Assembly: GCF_030369675.1 (NCBI RefSeq)
Contig: NZ_CP128477.1
Coordinates: forward strand, 2,680,001 to 2,744,000
Direction of reading: 5' to 3'
Source of the DNA: Peteryoungia algae
GTDB taxonomy: Bacteria; Pseudomonadota; Alphaproteobacteria; Rhizobiales; Rhizobiaceae
DNA length: 64,000 bases
Position 1 is the stretch's first letter. The number at the start of each line of letters is the position of its first letter. The notes under the pieces were generated by a model, which was not told the DNA's origin, did not search any database, and saw nothing but the letters and a program-made list of their open reading frames with translations. This document shows, piece after piece, positions 9,574-17,936 of this stretch. A program made the translations under genes and the position numbers.

Positions 9574-9587
9574 TTGTGCTGCGACAA
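9574..9587. promoter_or_regulatory. NnrR-like box in the DUF2249/hemN divergent promoter
   Basis: On the minus strand the 14-mer reads TTGTCGCAGCACAA, fitting TTGnn-N4-CACAA. It lies 84 bases from the DUF2249 start and 94 bases from the hemN start, so it could serve either gene. Confidence 0.5.
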
Positions 9588-9680
9588 GCAAAACCTGGAA
9601 AGCTGTGTTCCTCTTTGCCTTTCGACAACGAAGTGCCGGCGCGCGGCACTATCGTGACGGCACCAAACCGGAGCGATACA

Positions 9681-11033
9681 ATGAACGCAGAGATAATCCG
9701 CCGTTACGGCGAAAGCCGCCTGCCCCGCTACACGAGCTATCCGACGGCGCCACGCTTTTCACCCAGCATTGGAGCAGGCACCTATCGTGACTGGCTGGCG
9801 ACCGTTCCGGAAAGCGATCCGGTGTCGCTTTATCTCCACGTGCCCTTCTGTCGATCCATGTGCTGGTATTGCGGCTGCCACACCACGATTACCCAGAAGG
9901 ACGCGCCGATCCTCGACTATCTCACTGTGCTGAAGCAGGAGATCAAGCTGGTGTCCAAGGCGATCGGGCGGCGACAAAGTGTGAGTGAAGTCCACTTCGG
10001 CGGCGGCACCCCCACCATCATGACGCCGGACGAGTTTCTCGACCTGACTGCCACTCTCAACAAGGCCTTCGACTTAGGCGACGCTGCGGAGCTGGCCGTG
10101 GAAATCGACCCGAGAACCCTGACGCTAGAAATGTCCGAGGCCCTGGGCCAGGCGGGGATGACCCGGGCCAGTCTCGGCGTACAGAGCTTTGATCCAAAAG
10201 TTCAAAAAGCGATCAATCGCATCCAGTCGGCGGAGCAAACGGGAACGGCCCATGCAAACCTCCGCAAGGCAGGCGCCACAAGCGTCAACTTCGACCTGAT
10301 CTACGGCTTGCCACATCAGACCGTAGACTCTGCTATTGAAACTGCGCGTGTGGCGGCCGCCATGCGTCCCGAACGTTTCGCCGTCTTCGGCTACGCCCAT
10401 GTACCGACCTTCAAGAAGCATCAACGCCTGATCGATACGGCAGCCCTTGGCGACGCGCATGAGCGGCACGCTCAGGCGGAAGCCATCGCAGCAACATTGT
10501 GCGAAGCCGGGTATCGCCGCATCGGTCTCGACCATTTCGCGCTTCCTGAGGATTCGCTTTCGATCGCGGCCGGCCGCCAGGCGCTGCATCGCAACTTCCA
10601 GGGATATACGACCGACAATGCATCGACGCTCATCGGATTCGGTTCATCGGCAATCGGACGCCTGGCCGAAGGCTATGCACAAAATGACGTCGCGATCGGG
10701 CGATATGCGAACCTCATCTCGTCCGGTGAACTGGCCACATCGAAAGGCTACCGCCTTACACGGGAGGACCGCATCCGCGCCTGGATCATCGAGCGGCTGA
10801 TGTGCGACTTCCAGGTGGATTTCGGTGCCATGCCGGATGGTTTCGACCTTCCGGACGAGAGCATCGGAAAGGCCAATCAGCCGTTGCAGACCTTGGTGGC
10901 GGACGGCATCGCGAATTGGCATGGCGATACGCTGAGGGTCGATACACAGCACAGGTTCCTGGTCAGAACGGTGGCGTCCTGCTTTGATGCCTATCTTGGC
11001 GAAACGGGTCGAACACACGCCACCGCAGCCTGA
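9681..11033 (+). CDS. hemN: Oxygen-independent coproporphyrinogen III dehydrogenase HemN
   Basis: Radical SAM enzyme that decarboxylates coproporphyrinogen III to protoporphyrinogen IX without oxygen, needed for haem synthesis under denitrifying conditions. 450 residues. The Fe-S/SAM motif CRSMCWYCGC has Cys57, Cys61, Cys64 and the extra Cys66 typical of genuine HemN. Other family blocks include VHFGGGTPT, EIDPRTL, SLGVQSFDPKVQ and GLDHFALPED. The ATG at 9681 follows GGAG and matches the HemN N-terminus (GESRLPRYTSYPTAP); the open frame upstream is non-coding. Context implies control by NnrR/FNR. Confidence 0.95.
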   Translation: MNAEIIRRYGESRLPRYTSYPTAPRFSPSIGAGTYRDWLATVPESDPVSLYLHVPFCRSMCWYCGCHTTITQKDAPILDYLTVLKQEIKLVSKAIGRRQSVSEVHFGGGTPTIMTPDEFLDLTATLNKAFDLGDAAELAVEIDPRTLTLEMSEALGQAGMTRASLGVQSFDPKVQKAINRIQSAEQTGTAHANLRKAGATSVNFDLIYGLPHQTVDSAIETARVAAAMRPERFAVFGYAHVPTFKKHQRLIDTAALGDAHERHAQAEAIAATLCEAGYRRIGLDHFALPEDSLSIAAGRQALHRNFQGYTTDNASTLIGFGSSAIGRLAEGYAQNDVAIGRYANLISSGELATSKGYRLTREDRIRAWIIERLMCDFQVDFGAMPDGFDLPDESIGKANQPLQTLVADGIANWHGDTLRVDTQHRFLVRTVASCFDAYLGETGRTHATAA

Positions 11034-11050
11034 GGCAAAGCAGGGAAAAC

Positions 11051-11088
11051 GAGAAAGCCCGGTCCGATCTCTCGGTCCGGGCTTTCCC
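11051..11088. terminator. Bidirectional terminator between hemN and norD
   Basis: A 14-bp stem with one mismatch (AAAGCCCGG...CCGGGCTTT core, 11054-11085) closes a 4-base loop. It sits between the convergent hemN and norD stops; A and T residues flank it on both sides. Confidence 0.75.
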
Positions 11089-11104
11089 TTTGCGCGATCG
11101 CGGA

Positions 11105-13003
11105 TCAGCGAACGAGCGCGCGGTAGATCTGTGGCAGGGCGGCCGGCAGGCGGCGGATATCGGGGACAACGGCAAAGCCGTGATGGCCGAAGACGGCGGG
11201 CACGTAGGTCTTTGCATCCTGATCGACAGTGACGCCGAAGACTTGAATGCCGCGACGGCGCGCCTCGGTCACGGCGCGGCGTGAATCTTCGATCGCAAAG
11301 CGGCCTTCGTAGTGATCCACGTCATTCGGCTTGCCGTCGGTCAAAATCAGGAGGAGATGCTTGCGGTTTGAGCGTTCAGCCAGCTTTGCCGTGGCATGGC
11401 GCAGTGCTGCTCCCATGCGGGTGTAATAGCCCGGTTTCAGGGCCGCGATACGGTGGCGGACCAGCGCACTCATCGGCTCATCGAAACCCTTGATCGTCTC
11501 GACCCGAACCCATTCTCTCCGTCTCGACGTGAAGCTCAGGATCGAGTGACTGTCGCCACAGGCCGCGAGCCCTTCGGCCAGCACGAGCAATGCCTCCTTC
11601 TCCACATCGAGCACCCGCCGATCGTTAAACCAGGCGTCAGTGGATAGCGAAACGTCGACCAGCAAAGTGACTGCGAGATCATGCGCCTGCGGACGGCTCG
11701 CCAGATGGATCCGGTCGGAGCACTCGCCGCTGGCAGCAAGCTCGGTGCGGCTGCGGACGACGGCATCGAGATCGAGATCGGCGCCATCGACCTGCGCCCG
11801 CAGATTTTCATGACGGGGGCGCATCGCCTCGAACTGTCGCCGCACACGGCGGATCAGGGCCTTCATCTCCTCCGAAGCGATCTGCCCCGCCTCTTCGCTC
11901 GAGGCAGGACCTGCCACCACGCGGCAATGATCCTTCAGGTAGACGCCGCGGCGGTAGTCCCATTCCGGATAGGTGAGATCGGCTTCAAGCGCAGAGTGGA
12001 TGAGGGCCTCCGGCGGCAGGTCGAGGTCGAAACGGAACTTCGCCGCAGGCCGGCCCTTGCGTTCGCCGAGCACCATTTCGTCGAGCTCATCGGCGGCTGA
12101 CGCATCGTGATCATCGCTGTCATCGGCGGGGCGGTCGACATTGACCATCTCCGCCATGGCTAGGATCTTTTCGAAGCGGTTGAGAATGAAGGGGCTGCGC
12201 TCGCCCTTGGCAGCGGAGTCCTTTTCGCGGATCGCCACATGGCGGCCGGCGGCTTGTGCATCCGCCTGACTGGAGCCGACCGGCTGGTCCACTTCCTGGC
12301 GGCCGGCCCATTCCTCCCTGATGACCGCCTGCGGCCAGAGCGGCACCGGCAGCATTGGCAAATAGCCGGGGGGCGCGGTTGCGGGAAGCTCAGCCTCGAC
12401 GGAGAGCGGCGCGAGACCCCCACCCTGTCGCAGGAGATCGATCACCCGGTCTTCGAGCAGGCCCTCGACCCGGGGCAGCGAACCGCGCCGGCGTTCCGTC
12501 AACAGAGCGAGACACAGCCGGCGATAGAGGTCAACAAAGCCGGGAAACGCGGCGAGAACGTGCCCCTGCAACTGCGAGGCTGCCTCCAGCATGGCAAGAT
12601 CGGCTTTCAGCGGATCAGCCTGCGTCATCGGTTCGAGCGGCATGACGGCCATGGCGGCGACGAGCCAGACATAAAGGTCGCGATTGAGCGCCGGCTCCGG
12701 CATCAGGTCGAGAACCGGCGGCAGCATGACGCTCGCCTCGTCGCGCGCCGGATGGATGAGCTTTTCCTCGCCCAGGCCCAGGCGCTGGCGCAGTTTCAGG
12801 CGATGCTGCGAGGTCCGGCCTCGCGCCGGGACCACTTGCACCGTCTTTTCCCCGCCGAAACCGCGAAAGCAGACCGAGAGAACCGGCAGCATCTCGTCCA
12901 GCGTGACAGCTGCCTCGGGATAGCGTGGCCAGGTCCGGGTGTCGCCGGCCAGCCTGTGCCAGGCACGGCCGACCGTCTCCTCAAGCTCCAGGAAATCCAG
13001 CAT
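11105..13003 (-). CDS. norD: NorD, VWA-domain nitric oxide reductase activation protein
   Basis: Accessory protein required with NorQ to assemble active NorBC. About 632 residues: a poorly conserved N-terminal half and a C-terminal von Willebrand A domain (about residues 440-630) with a MIDAS-type DVSLSTD motif and ILTDGKPNDVDHYEG. The ATG at 13003 has AGGAG seven bases upstream, and this ribosome site lies at the end of norQ. Order norC-norB-norQ-norD is the usual one. Confidence 0.93.
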   Translation of the reverse strand: MLDFLELEETVGRAWHRLAGDTRTWPRYPEAAVTLDEMLPVLSVCFRGFGGEKTVQVVPARGRTSQHRLKLRQRLGLGEEKLIHPARDEASVMLPPVLDLMPEPALNRDLYVWLVAAMAVMPLEPMTQADPLKADLAMLEAASQLQGHVLAAFPGFVDLYRRLCLALLTERRRGSLPRVEGLLEDRVIDLLRQGGGLAPLSVEAELPATAPPGYLPMLPVPLWPQAVIREEWAGRQEVDQPVGSSQADAQAAGRHVAIREKDSAAKGERSPFILNRFEKILAMAEMVNVDRPADDSDDHDASAADELDEMVLGERKGRPAAKFRFDLDLPPEALIHSALEADLTYPEWDYRRGVYLKDHCRVVAGPASSEEAGQIASEEMKALIRRVRRQFEAMRPRHENLRAQVDGADLDLDAVVRSRTELAASGECSDRIHLASRPQAHDLAVTLLVDVSLSTDAWFNDRRVLDVEKEALLVLAEGLAACGDSHSILSFTSRRREWVRVETIKGFDEPMSALVRHRIAALKPGYYTRMGAALRHATAKLAERSNRKHLLLILTDGKPNDVDHYEGRFAIEDSRRAVTEARRRGIQVFGVTVDQDAKTYVPAVFGHHGFAVVPDIRRLPAALPQIYRALVR

Positions 13004-13013
13004 GACGCAACTC

Positions 13014-13817
13014 CTAGCGGATGACCGCTTGCGAGAGTTCGAGAAGAGCGGCACGCACATCCGGCTCGTCGGTCAGCGGCTCGATCATCGCGGCACGCAC
13101 GGCGTCGCGTGGGGAAAGTCCGGCATCGATCAAGCTGGCGCAATAAACGAGGAGGCGGGTCGAGACGCCTTCCTCCAGATCATGACCTTTGAGTGCGCGC
13201 AGCCGCCGCGCCAGTTCGACCAGCGGCTCGACGGCAGAAATGGGTAGTCCGCTTTCCGCCGAGACAACCTCGATCTCACGGGCCTTGGGCAGAAAGTCGA
13301 ACTCGATCGCAACGAAGCGCTGGCGGGTCGAGGGCTTCAGCGCCTTGAGCAGGCTCTGATAGCCGGGATTGTAGGAAACGACGAGCATGAAGGAGAGTGG
13401 CGCCGCAAGCTCTTCGCCCGTGCGCTCCAGCGGCAGGATCCGCCGGTCGTCGGTGAGCGGATGAAGGACGACGGCCACGTCCTTGCGTGCCTCGACGACT
13501 TCATCGAGATAGCAGACGCCGCCTTCGCGCACGGCGCGCGTCAATGGCCCGTCGACCCAGACGGTCTCGCCGCCCTTCAGCAGAAACCGTCCCGTGAGAT
13601 CGGCGGCGGCAAGGTCATCGTGGCAGGACACGGTGGTGAGCGGCAGACCGAGCTTTTGCGCCATGTGACTGACGAAACGGGTCTTGCCGCAACCGGTCGG
13701 ACCCTTCAGGAGAAGCGGCAGTTGCCGTGTCCAAGCCGTCTCGAAGAGGGCGCATTCGTTGCCAAGCGGGCTATAGGCCGGGATATCCGGCTGAAGATTG
13801 CGTGCGATGATGTTCAT
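13014..13817 (-). CDS. norQ: NorQ, MoxR-type AAA+ ATPase
   Basis: AAA+ chaperone that works with the VWA protein NorD, thought to insert non-haem iron into NorB. 267 residues with Walker A GPTGCGKT (near residue 40), Walker B VCYLDEVVEA and sensor region SYNPGYQ. It follows norB by about 60 bases and is followed by norD after 10 bases, so the three are co-transcribed. Confidence 0.94.
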   Translation of the reverse strand: MNIIARNLQPDIPAYSPLGNECALFETAWTRQLPLLLKGPTGCGKTRFVSHMAQKLGLPLTTVSCHDDLAAADLTGRFLLKGGETVWVDGPLTRAVREGGVCYLDEVVEARKDVAVVLHPLTDDRRILPLERTGEELAAPLSFMLVVSYNPGYQSLLKALKPSTRQRFVAIEFDFLPKAREIEVVSAESGLPISAVEPLVELARRLRALKGHDLEEGVSTRLLVYCASLIDAGLSPRDAVRAAMIEPLTDEPDVRAALLELSQAVIR

Positions 13818-13880
13818 AGGTCTGATCCTTGAAAACTCTGGAAAAGGCCTCGCCGCCGGGAAAGCAGCGGGGCCGCTGTC

Positions 13881-15227
13881 TCACTCGGCAGGCTCGACAT
13901 AGCCGCCGAAGGCAGGCTCTTTTTCCTTGCCCGGCATCAGCACGGCCCAGACAAACATCAGGGCGGAGACCAGCACGACGGCACCCGAGCCGAGGCGTAC
14001 CCAGTAGAACAGTGCCAACTGGTCCTGCACGGCCATATAGCTGTCACCAAGCACGCGCTGCAGATGCACCTGCAGGACACCGGCAAAGGTGAGTGCGAAG
14101 GTCATGACTGACATGGCGGTGCACATCATCCAGAAGCTCGCGATCGACAGCCACTGGTTATACGGCTGGCGACCCCGCATTTCGGGAATGGCATAGGCCA
14201 TGACCGCAAGGTTGAGCATGACGTAGGCGCCGAAGAAGGCGAGGTGTCCGTGCGCAGCGGTCACCTGCGTGCCGTGCGTGTAGTAGTTGACCGAAGACAG
14301 CGTGTGCAGGAAGCCCCAGACGCCGGCGCCGAAGAAGGCCATGACCGAGCAGCCGATCGACCACAGAAGGGCAGCCTTGTTCGGATGCTTGCGGCCGGCC
14401 TTCCAGGTCATCACGAAGGTGAAGATGACCATGGTGAAGAACGGGGCGACTTCGAGCGTCGAGAAGAGCGAACCGATCCACTGCCAGTAACCTGGCGCAC
14501 CGATCCAATAGTAGTGATGGCCCGTGCCGAGAATGCCGGAGAAGAGTGCCAGACCGACGATGACATAGAGCCATTTCTCGACGACTTCGCGATCGATGCC
14601 GTTGAGCTTGATCATCAGGAAGGCGAGCACCGAGGCCATGATCAGCTCCCAGACGCCTTCGACCCACAGATGGACGACGTACCACCAGTACATCTTGTCG
14701 AGCGCGAGATTGATCGGGTTGTAGAAGGCGAAGAGGAAAAAGATCGCCACGCCCCAGAGGCCAAAGATCAGAATGTTGGTGACAACAGTCTTGCGTCCCT
14801 TGAGCGACGTCATGGTGACGTTGAACAGCAGCATCAATGCGACAATGACGATGCCGACCTTGATAATGAAGGGTTGCTCGAGAAACTCGCGGCCTTCATG
14901 GATGCCGAAGAGATAACCGACAACGGCGGCGGCAGCGGCGATCAGGAAGATCCAGAACTGCGCAATGGCGAGCTTCGGGCTGTAAAGCTCCGTCTCCGCC
15001 TCTTCCGGCAAGAGATAGTAGGTCGCGCCCATGAAGCCCATCAGCAACCAGACGAGCAGGGCGTTGGTGTGGATCATGCGCACGATATTGAAGGGGAGGA
15101 GCTCGGAGAGCGTGTTGGGCAGGACATAGATCGTGCCCGCAACAACCCCGAACAGGACCTGGGCAACGAAGAGGCCAAGCGCGCCGTAGAAATACAGCAT
15201 CGCGACCTTCTGGCTTTGATATTTCAT
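13881..15227 (-). CDS. norB: Nitric oxide reductase large subunit NorB
   Basis: Haem-copper-oxidase-superfamily subunit that reduces NO to N2O at a haem b3/non-haem iron centre. 448 residues with 12 predicted membrane helices. Metal and haem ligand histidines sit in IHTNALLVW, HLWVEGVWE, GTGHHYYW and TAAHGHLAFFGAYV; the glutamate in WVEGVWE is a cNOR feature. The ATG at 15227 (MKYQSQK) has AAGGAGA seven bases upstream. It follows norC by 28 bases. Confidence 0.97.
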   Translation of the reverse strand: MKYQSQKVAMLYFYGALGLFVAQVLFGVVAGTIYVLPNTLSELLPFNIVRMIHTNALLVWLLMGFMGATYYLLPEEAETELYSPKLAIAQFWIFLIAAAAAVVGYLFGIHEGREFLEQPFIIKVGIVIVALMLLFNVTMTSLKGRKTVVTNILIFGLWGVAIFFLFAFYNPINLALDKMYWWYVVHLWVEGVWELIMASVLAFLMIKLNGIDREVVEKWLYVIVGLALFSGILGTGHHYYWIGAPGYWQWIGSLFSTLEVAPFFTMVIFTFVMTWKAGRKHPNKAALLWSIGCSVMAFFGAGVWGFLHTLSSVNYYTHGTQVTAAHGHLAFFGAYVMLNLAVMAYAIPEMRGRQPYNQWLSIASFWMMCTAMSVMTFALTFAGVLQVHLQRVLGDSYMAVQDQLALFYWVRLGSGAVVLVSALMFVWAVLMPGKEKEPAFGGYVEPAE

Positions 15228-15255
15228 GGTGATGTCTCCTTGGGTCACGAAGGGC

Positions 15256-15708
15256 TCAGCCCGCCTCGTTCGGCGGCCAGTTCTGCGTCTTGATCTTGCT
15301 GGTCCATTCGAGGAAATCGGCGAGATCGTTGATCTCGTCGTCGGTCAGGTTGAATTGCGGCATCTGTCGGCGACCTTCGACGCCGGAGGGCTGTGCGGCC
15401 ATCCAGGAGCGAAGCGTCTCGCGGGCACCCTCATGGTCGTCCTGACCGCCCCATCGGGTCCAGACATTGCCGAGTTCAGGCGCGAAATAGGCCCCCTCCC
15501 CCAGAAGCGTATGGCAGTTGATGCAGGAGTTCTTCTCCCAGACATGCTTGCCGCGGGCGACGCTGTCGGTCAGCGTCGTCTCGTCGGTCGAGGTCGTCCG
15601 GATGTAGTAGTGACTGTGGGCCGTGAGCCCCACGAAGATCGCAAAAAAGAAGATGGAGCCGCCGTAGAAAACGTTGCGCGCTCCAGTCTTGGTCAGGCGC
15701 TCTGCCAT
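15256..15708 (-). CDS. norC: Nitric oxide reductase cytochrome c subunit NorC
   Basis: Monohaem cytochrome c subunit that feeds electrons to NorB. 150 residues with one N-terminal membrane anchor (VFYGGSIFFFAIFVGLTAH) and one haem site CINCH, followed by LLGEGAYFAPELG and MPQFNLTDDEINDLADFL. It is the first gene of norCBQD; an NnrR-like box lies 126-139 bases upstream in the gap after norF. Confidence 0.96.
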   Translation of the reverse strand: MAERLTKTGARNVFYGGSIFFFAIFVGLTAHSHYYIRTTSTDETTLTDSVARGKHVWEKNSCINCHTLLGEGAYFAPELGNVWTRWGGQDDHEGARETLRSWMAAQPSGVEGRRQMPQFNLTDDEINDLADFLEWTSKIKTQNWPPNEAG

Positions 15709-15833
15709 GCCTTTGTCCTTCCGTCTGCCGGGCGAATGACACCCGGCGCTGGTTTCCCCGCCTTGAAGGCTCCGGCGATCCCCTCGCCGGGTCTGCGGGA
15801 TGCTTGTTCATAGTGAGTGGTGGGAGTTGTTCT

Positions 15834-15847
15834 TTGCGCTTCGGCAA
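15834..15847 (-). promoter_or_regulatory. NnrR-like box upstream of norC
   Basis: TTGCGCTTCGGCAA fits TTGCG-N4-nnCAA and lies in the 155-base norF-norC gap, which suggests a separate promoter for norCBQD. Confidence 0.55.
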
Positions 15848-15863
15848 GCAACGCAGCGAATCT

Positions 15864-16151
15864 TCAACCAATCAGGGCGACGGCCAGCGAGCGGGCGAGT
15901 GCGGCGGTCAGAAGGATGCACAACCAGCCGATGAGCGCGACCCGCATGGGATGCTGACCGGTCCTCAGCTCGAGGAAGTCGAGAACCACAAGCCGTCCTT
16001 TGGCAAAGGCGATCAGAAGAACTGCGGCGATCGGTACGATGGTAGCACCGGCGAGCGCCGCAACTACCGCGCCGCCGATCGCGAAGGTGATCAGCATGGC
16101 AAGCACGCCAACCAACTCCTCATGTTGTCTGCGGGTCATGATGGGCCTCAC
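15864..16151 (-). CDS. norF: NorF, small membrane protein of the nor cluster
   Basis: 95-residue membrane protein with three hydrophobic helices, of the cytochrome oxidase subunit IV-like family linked to NorE. Its role is to support NO reductase activity; the mechanism is unproven. The GTG start at 16151 overlaps the norE stop as GTGA, pointing to translational coupling; an ATG at 16139 is possible. Conserved segment GRLVVLDFLELRTG. Confidence 0.88.
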   Translation of the reverse strand: MRPIMTRRQHEELVGVLAMLITFAIGGAVVAALAGATIVPIAAVLLIAFAKGRLVVLDFLELRTGQHPMRVALIGWLCILLTAALARSLAVALIG

Positions 16152-16693
16152 GCGAGATAGAGGATGGGGAAGATGACCAGCCAGACGAGGTCGATCACGT
16201 GCCAGAGCGTGGCGATCAGGATCAAGTTTTCCCGTGCCGGGCGCCAGGCGACCAGAAGAAGGGCAATTGCGCCAAAGAAGACATGCAGGAGATGGAAGCC
16301 GGTGATGATGAAATAGAGTTCGAAGAAGGTATCGAGTGTCGCATCACCGGCGAAGCGGACCTCACCCCAATATTCGAAGAGCTTGACCGCCACGAAGCAG
16401 AAGCCAAGCATAGCTGCAATGGTCAATGGCCGTTTTACCGCCTCAAGATCAAGCCGATTTCGCATCGCCACGGCAACGAAGTACCCGCTCACGAGAAGGA
16501 TGAGGGTATTGGCTCCGGCTATGCCGGGTCTCAGGTGCAGACGGGCGAGTTCGAAAGCTTCCGCATCGAAGGTCGAAGCGACGAGAAAGCCGAGGATCAG
16601 GATGCCGAAAGCGATCAACTCGCTCCATACCAGGATCCAGAGCAGCAGATGGTCGTCCTTTGCCTCATCCTGGAGGCTCGTTCGCATGGCCAT
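16148..16693 (-). CDS. norE: NorE, cytochrome c oxidase subunit III-like protein
   Basis: Membrane protein of the haem-copper oxidase subunit III family, about 181 residues with five helices. Recognisable blocks: WSELIAFGILILGF, EYWGEVRF, YFIITGFHLLHVFFG and LWHVIDLVWLVIFP. It is an accessory factor for NO reductase activity. The ATG at 16693 was chosen because AAGGAG lies eight bases upstream; a GTG two codons earlier is too close. It is divergent from a 54-residue membrane protein gene with a shared NnrR box. Confidence 0.92.
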   Translation of the reverse strand: MAMRTSLQDEAKDDHLLLWILVWSELIAFGILILGFLVASTFDAEAFELARLHLRPGIAGANTLILLVSGYFVAVAMRNRLDLEAVKRPLTIAAMLGFCFVAVKLFEYWGEVRFAGDATLDTFFELYFIITGFHLLHVFFGAIALLLVAWRPARENLILIATLWHVIDLVWLVIFPILYLA

Positions 16694-16747
16694 GGTCACA
16701 TCTCCTTCCGGTCAGGATCGGTTTTAGAGAAAAATCCGAAGCGCTCT

Positions 16748-16761
16748 TTGTGGGAGCGCAA
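16748..16761. promoter_or_regulatory. NnrR box in the divergent norE promoter
   Basis: On the minus strand the site reads TTGCGCTCCCACAA, matching the TTGCG-N4-CACAA form described for NnrR targets in Rhodobacter. It is 55 bases from the norE start and 48 bases from the small membrane protein start. Confidence 0.8.
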
Positions 16762-16808
16762 AGAAGACTGACGAAAGACAAGGCAGACTGCGTTCAGAAC
16801 AGAAGGAA

Positions 16809-16973
16809 ATGACTGACATGACAGATGCACAGATCGGCCTTGTCGTTGTGACACCGGTCATCGTGGGCTTTGCCCTGATGCTGAAACGCATGGGCGTGCT
16901 GCAGGGCGGAGGTACGCTTGCCGCTGTTCTGGCGTCAATGGTCATCGGCGTCATCCTGTTTCTCGGCCAGTAG
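16809..16973 (+). CDS. Small 54-residue membrane protein divergent from norE
   Basis: Short ORF starting at an ATG preceded by AGAAGGA. The product has two hydrophobic stretches, IGLVVVTPVIVGFALML and LAAVLASMVIGVILFL, joined by a KRMGVLQGGG turn, so it is probably a two-helix inner-membrane protein. A second ATG three codons in is possible. It shares an NnrR box with norE and is followed after 10 bases by a hemerythrin-like gene. I do not recognise the family; it might be a NorBC or NorEF accessory, by position only. Confidence 0.6.
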   Translation: MTDMTDAQIGLVVVTPVIVGFALMLKRMGVLQGGGTLAAVLASMVIGVILFLGQ

Positions 16974-16983
16974 GGAGAAAACC

Positions 16984-17460
16984 ATGGAAACGACAGGATC
17001 CAGCCTAACGGCCGCCGAGGTCAGGGCGCTTGAGGACAAGCACCGCGATCTTCTCATCCTCTGCCTGAGGCTGGAGGAACTGGCCATGGACTTTGACGCA
17101 GGTGAGATCCCGCGCGGTATCCAGAAGGTTGCAAAGCACATCGAACCGCTGGTCGCGGCTGCACACACTCTGGAAGAGCAAAGGTTCTACCCCGACCTTG
17201 AGCTGCATGCCGGCTCCTGCTTCGGCTCTCTTCTTCTCGATCAGGTCAAATCCGAACATCGCGTCGACCGTCGCGCCGCCCGTGAATTGTCGCTCACTTT
17301 GGCCGCAGTCGCCCGCAAACGATGCAGACTGAGCCTGGAAACGGTAGCTCATATGGTTCGCGGCTTTCAGGAGGCGGTCCGGCGCCACATAACAGTGGAG
17401 CAGATATTGCTGCAGCAGCTCCTCAGCGTTGATCCCGAGATGCAGACGCTTCCATCATGA
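16984..17460 (+). CDS. Hemerythrin-like (HHE) domain protein
   Basis: 158-residue soluble protein with histidines spaced as in HHE cation-binding domains: EDKHRDLL (about 19), KHIEPL, AHTLEEQRFYP, SEHRVDRR and RRHITVEQ. Such di-iron proteins bind O2 or NO, so a role in NO sensing, buffering or protection is plausible here but inferred. The ATG at 16984 follows GGGAGA, 10 bases after the small membrane protein stop, indicating a two-gene operon driven by the NnrR box at 16748. Confidence 0.75.
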   Translation: METTGSSLTAAEVRALEDKHRDLLILCLRLEELAMDFDAGEIPRGIQKVAKHIEPLVAAAHTLEEQRFYPDLELHAGSCFGSLLLDQVKSEHRVDRRAARELSLTLAAVARKRCRLSLETVAHMVRGFQEAVRRHITVEQILLQQLLSVDPEMQTLPS

Positions 17461-17537
17461 CCCAGATCCTTTTTGCCCTTTCAGCATTCCTCATGACGCA
17501 TCCGGTCCCTGCCATGCCAGGCGTTCAGGAAGGCTGA

Positions 17538-17863
17538 CCGCAGCGCTTGAACGGCCTGCCTACCTGCCGATCTGTTCGGCAACTCCGTAGCCCTCCTGGT
17601 ACGGACTCTTCCTTGTCACCGCTGACCTCATCGACCCTAATCCGTCATCGGTCAGCGTTTTCCAGGCGTCACCCGACGCGAAAACGGTGACGCTAGAGCG
17701 CTCTTGGGTCACCATCTCGCTACTTGAGGGAGGGTATGCCGCACTGCTTGGTGCTGACCCCATTCTCTCCCGAGACCTCTGACAACAATCACAAGCATGA
17801 CCTCGAGGACTTCCGTTGCTCGGTGCGGGTCGCCGGCGCTTCACCCGCAATTCCACTCGTTCC
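17538..17863. other. Stretch without a recognisable gene
   Basis: About 330 bases between the hemerythrin-like gene and the ABC operon promoter. A minus-strand frame is open across it, but the product is Arg/Ser-rich with no recognisable domain. It may hold a gene remnant. Confidence 0.5.
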
Positions 17864-17877
17864 TTGCGCCACATCAA
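17864..17877 (+). promoter_or_regulatory. NnrR/FNR-type box upstream of the ABC operon
   Basis: TTGCGCCACATCAA fits TTGCG-N4-ATCAA, the same hybrid form as the pseudoazurin site. It ends 59 bases before the start of the substrate-binding protein gene. Confidence 0.65.
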
Positions 17878-17936
17878 GCAACCGGCGCACAGCGGGAGAT
17901 AACATGACGCGATAAATCATCTTTAAGGAGAGCGTG

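Noticed and set aside
13881..15293. Long plus-strand ORF (349 codons) antisense to norB
   Set aside because: Shadow of norB caused by codon bias; product is Asp/Glu/His-rich and matches no family.
17457..17537. 26-codon ORF overlapping the end of the hemerythrin-like gene (ATGA)
   Set aside because: It resembles a short signal peptide, but it is too short to judge and nothing follows it; chance is likely.
17560..17877. 106-codon minus-strand ORF upstream of the ABC operon
   Set aside because: Product is low-complexity Arg/Ser-rich with no recognisable domain, no ribosome site, and it covers the NnrR-type box and promoter of the ABC operon.
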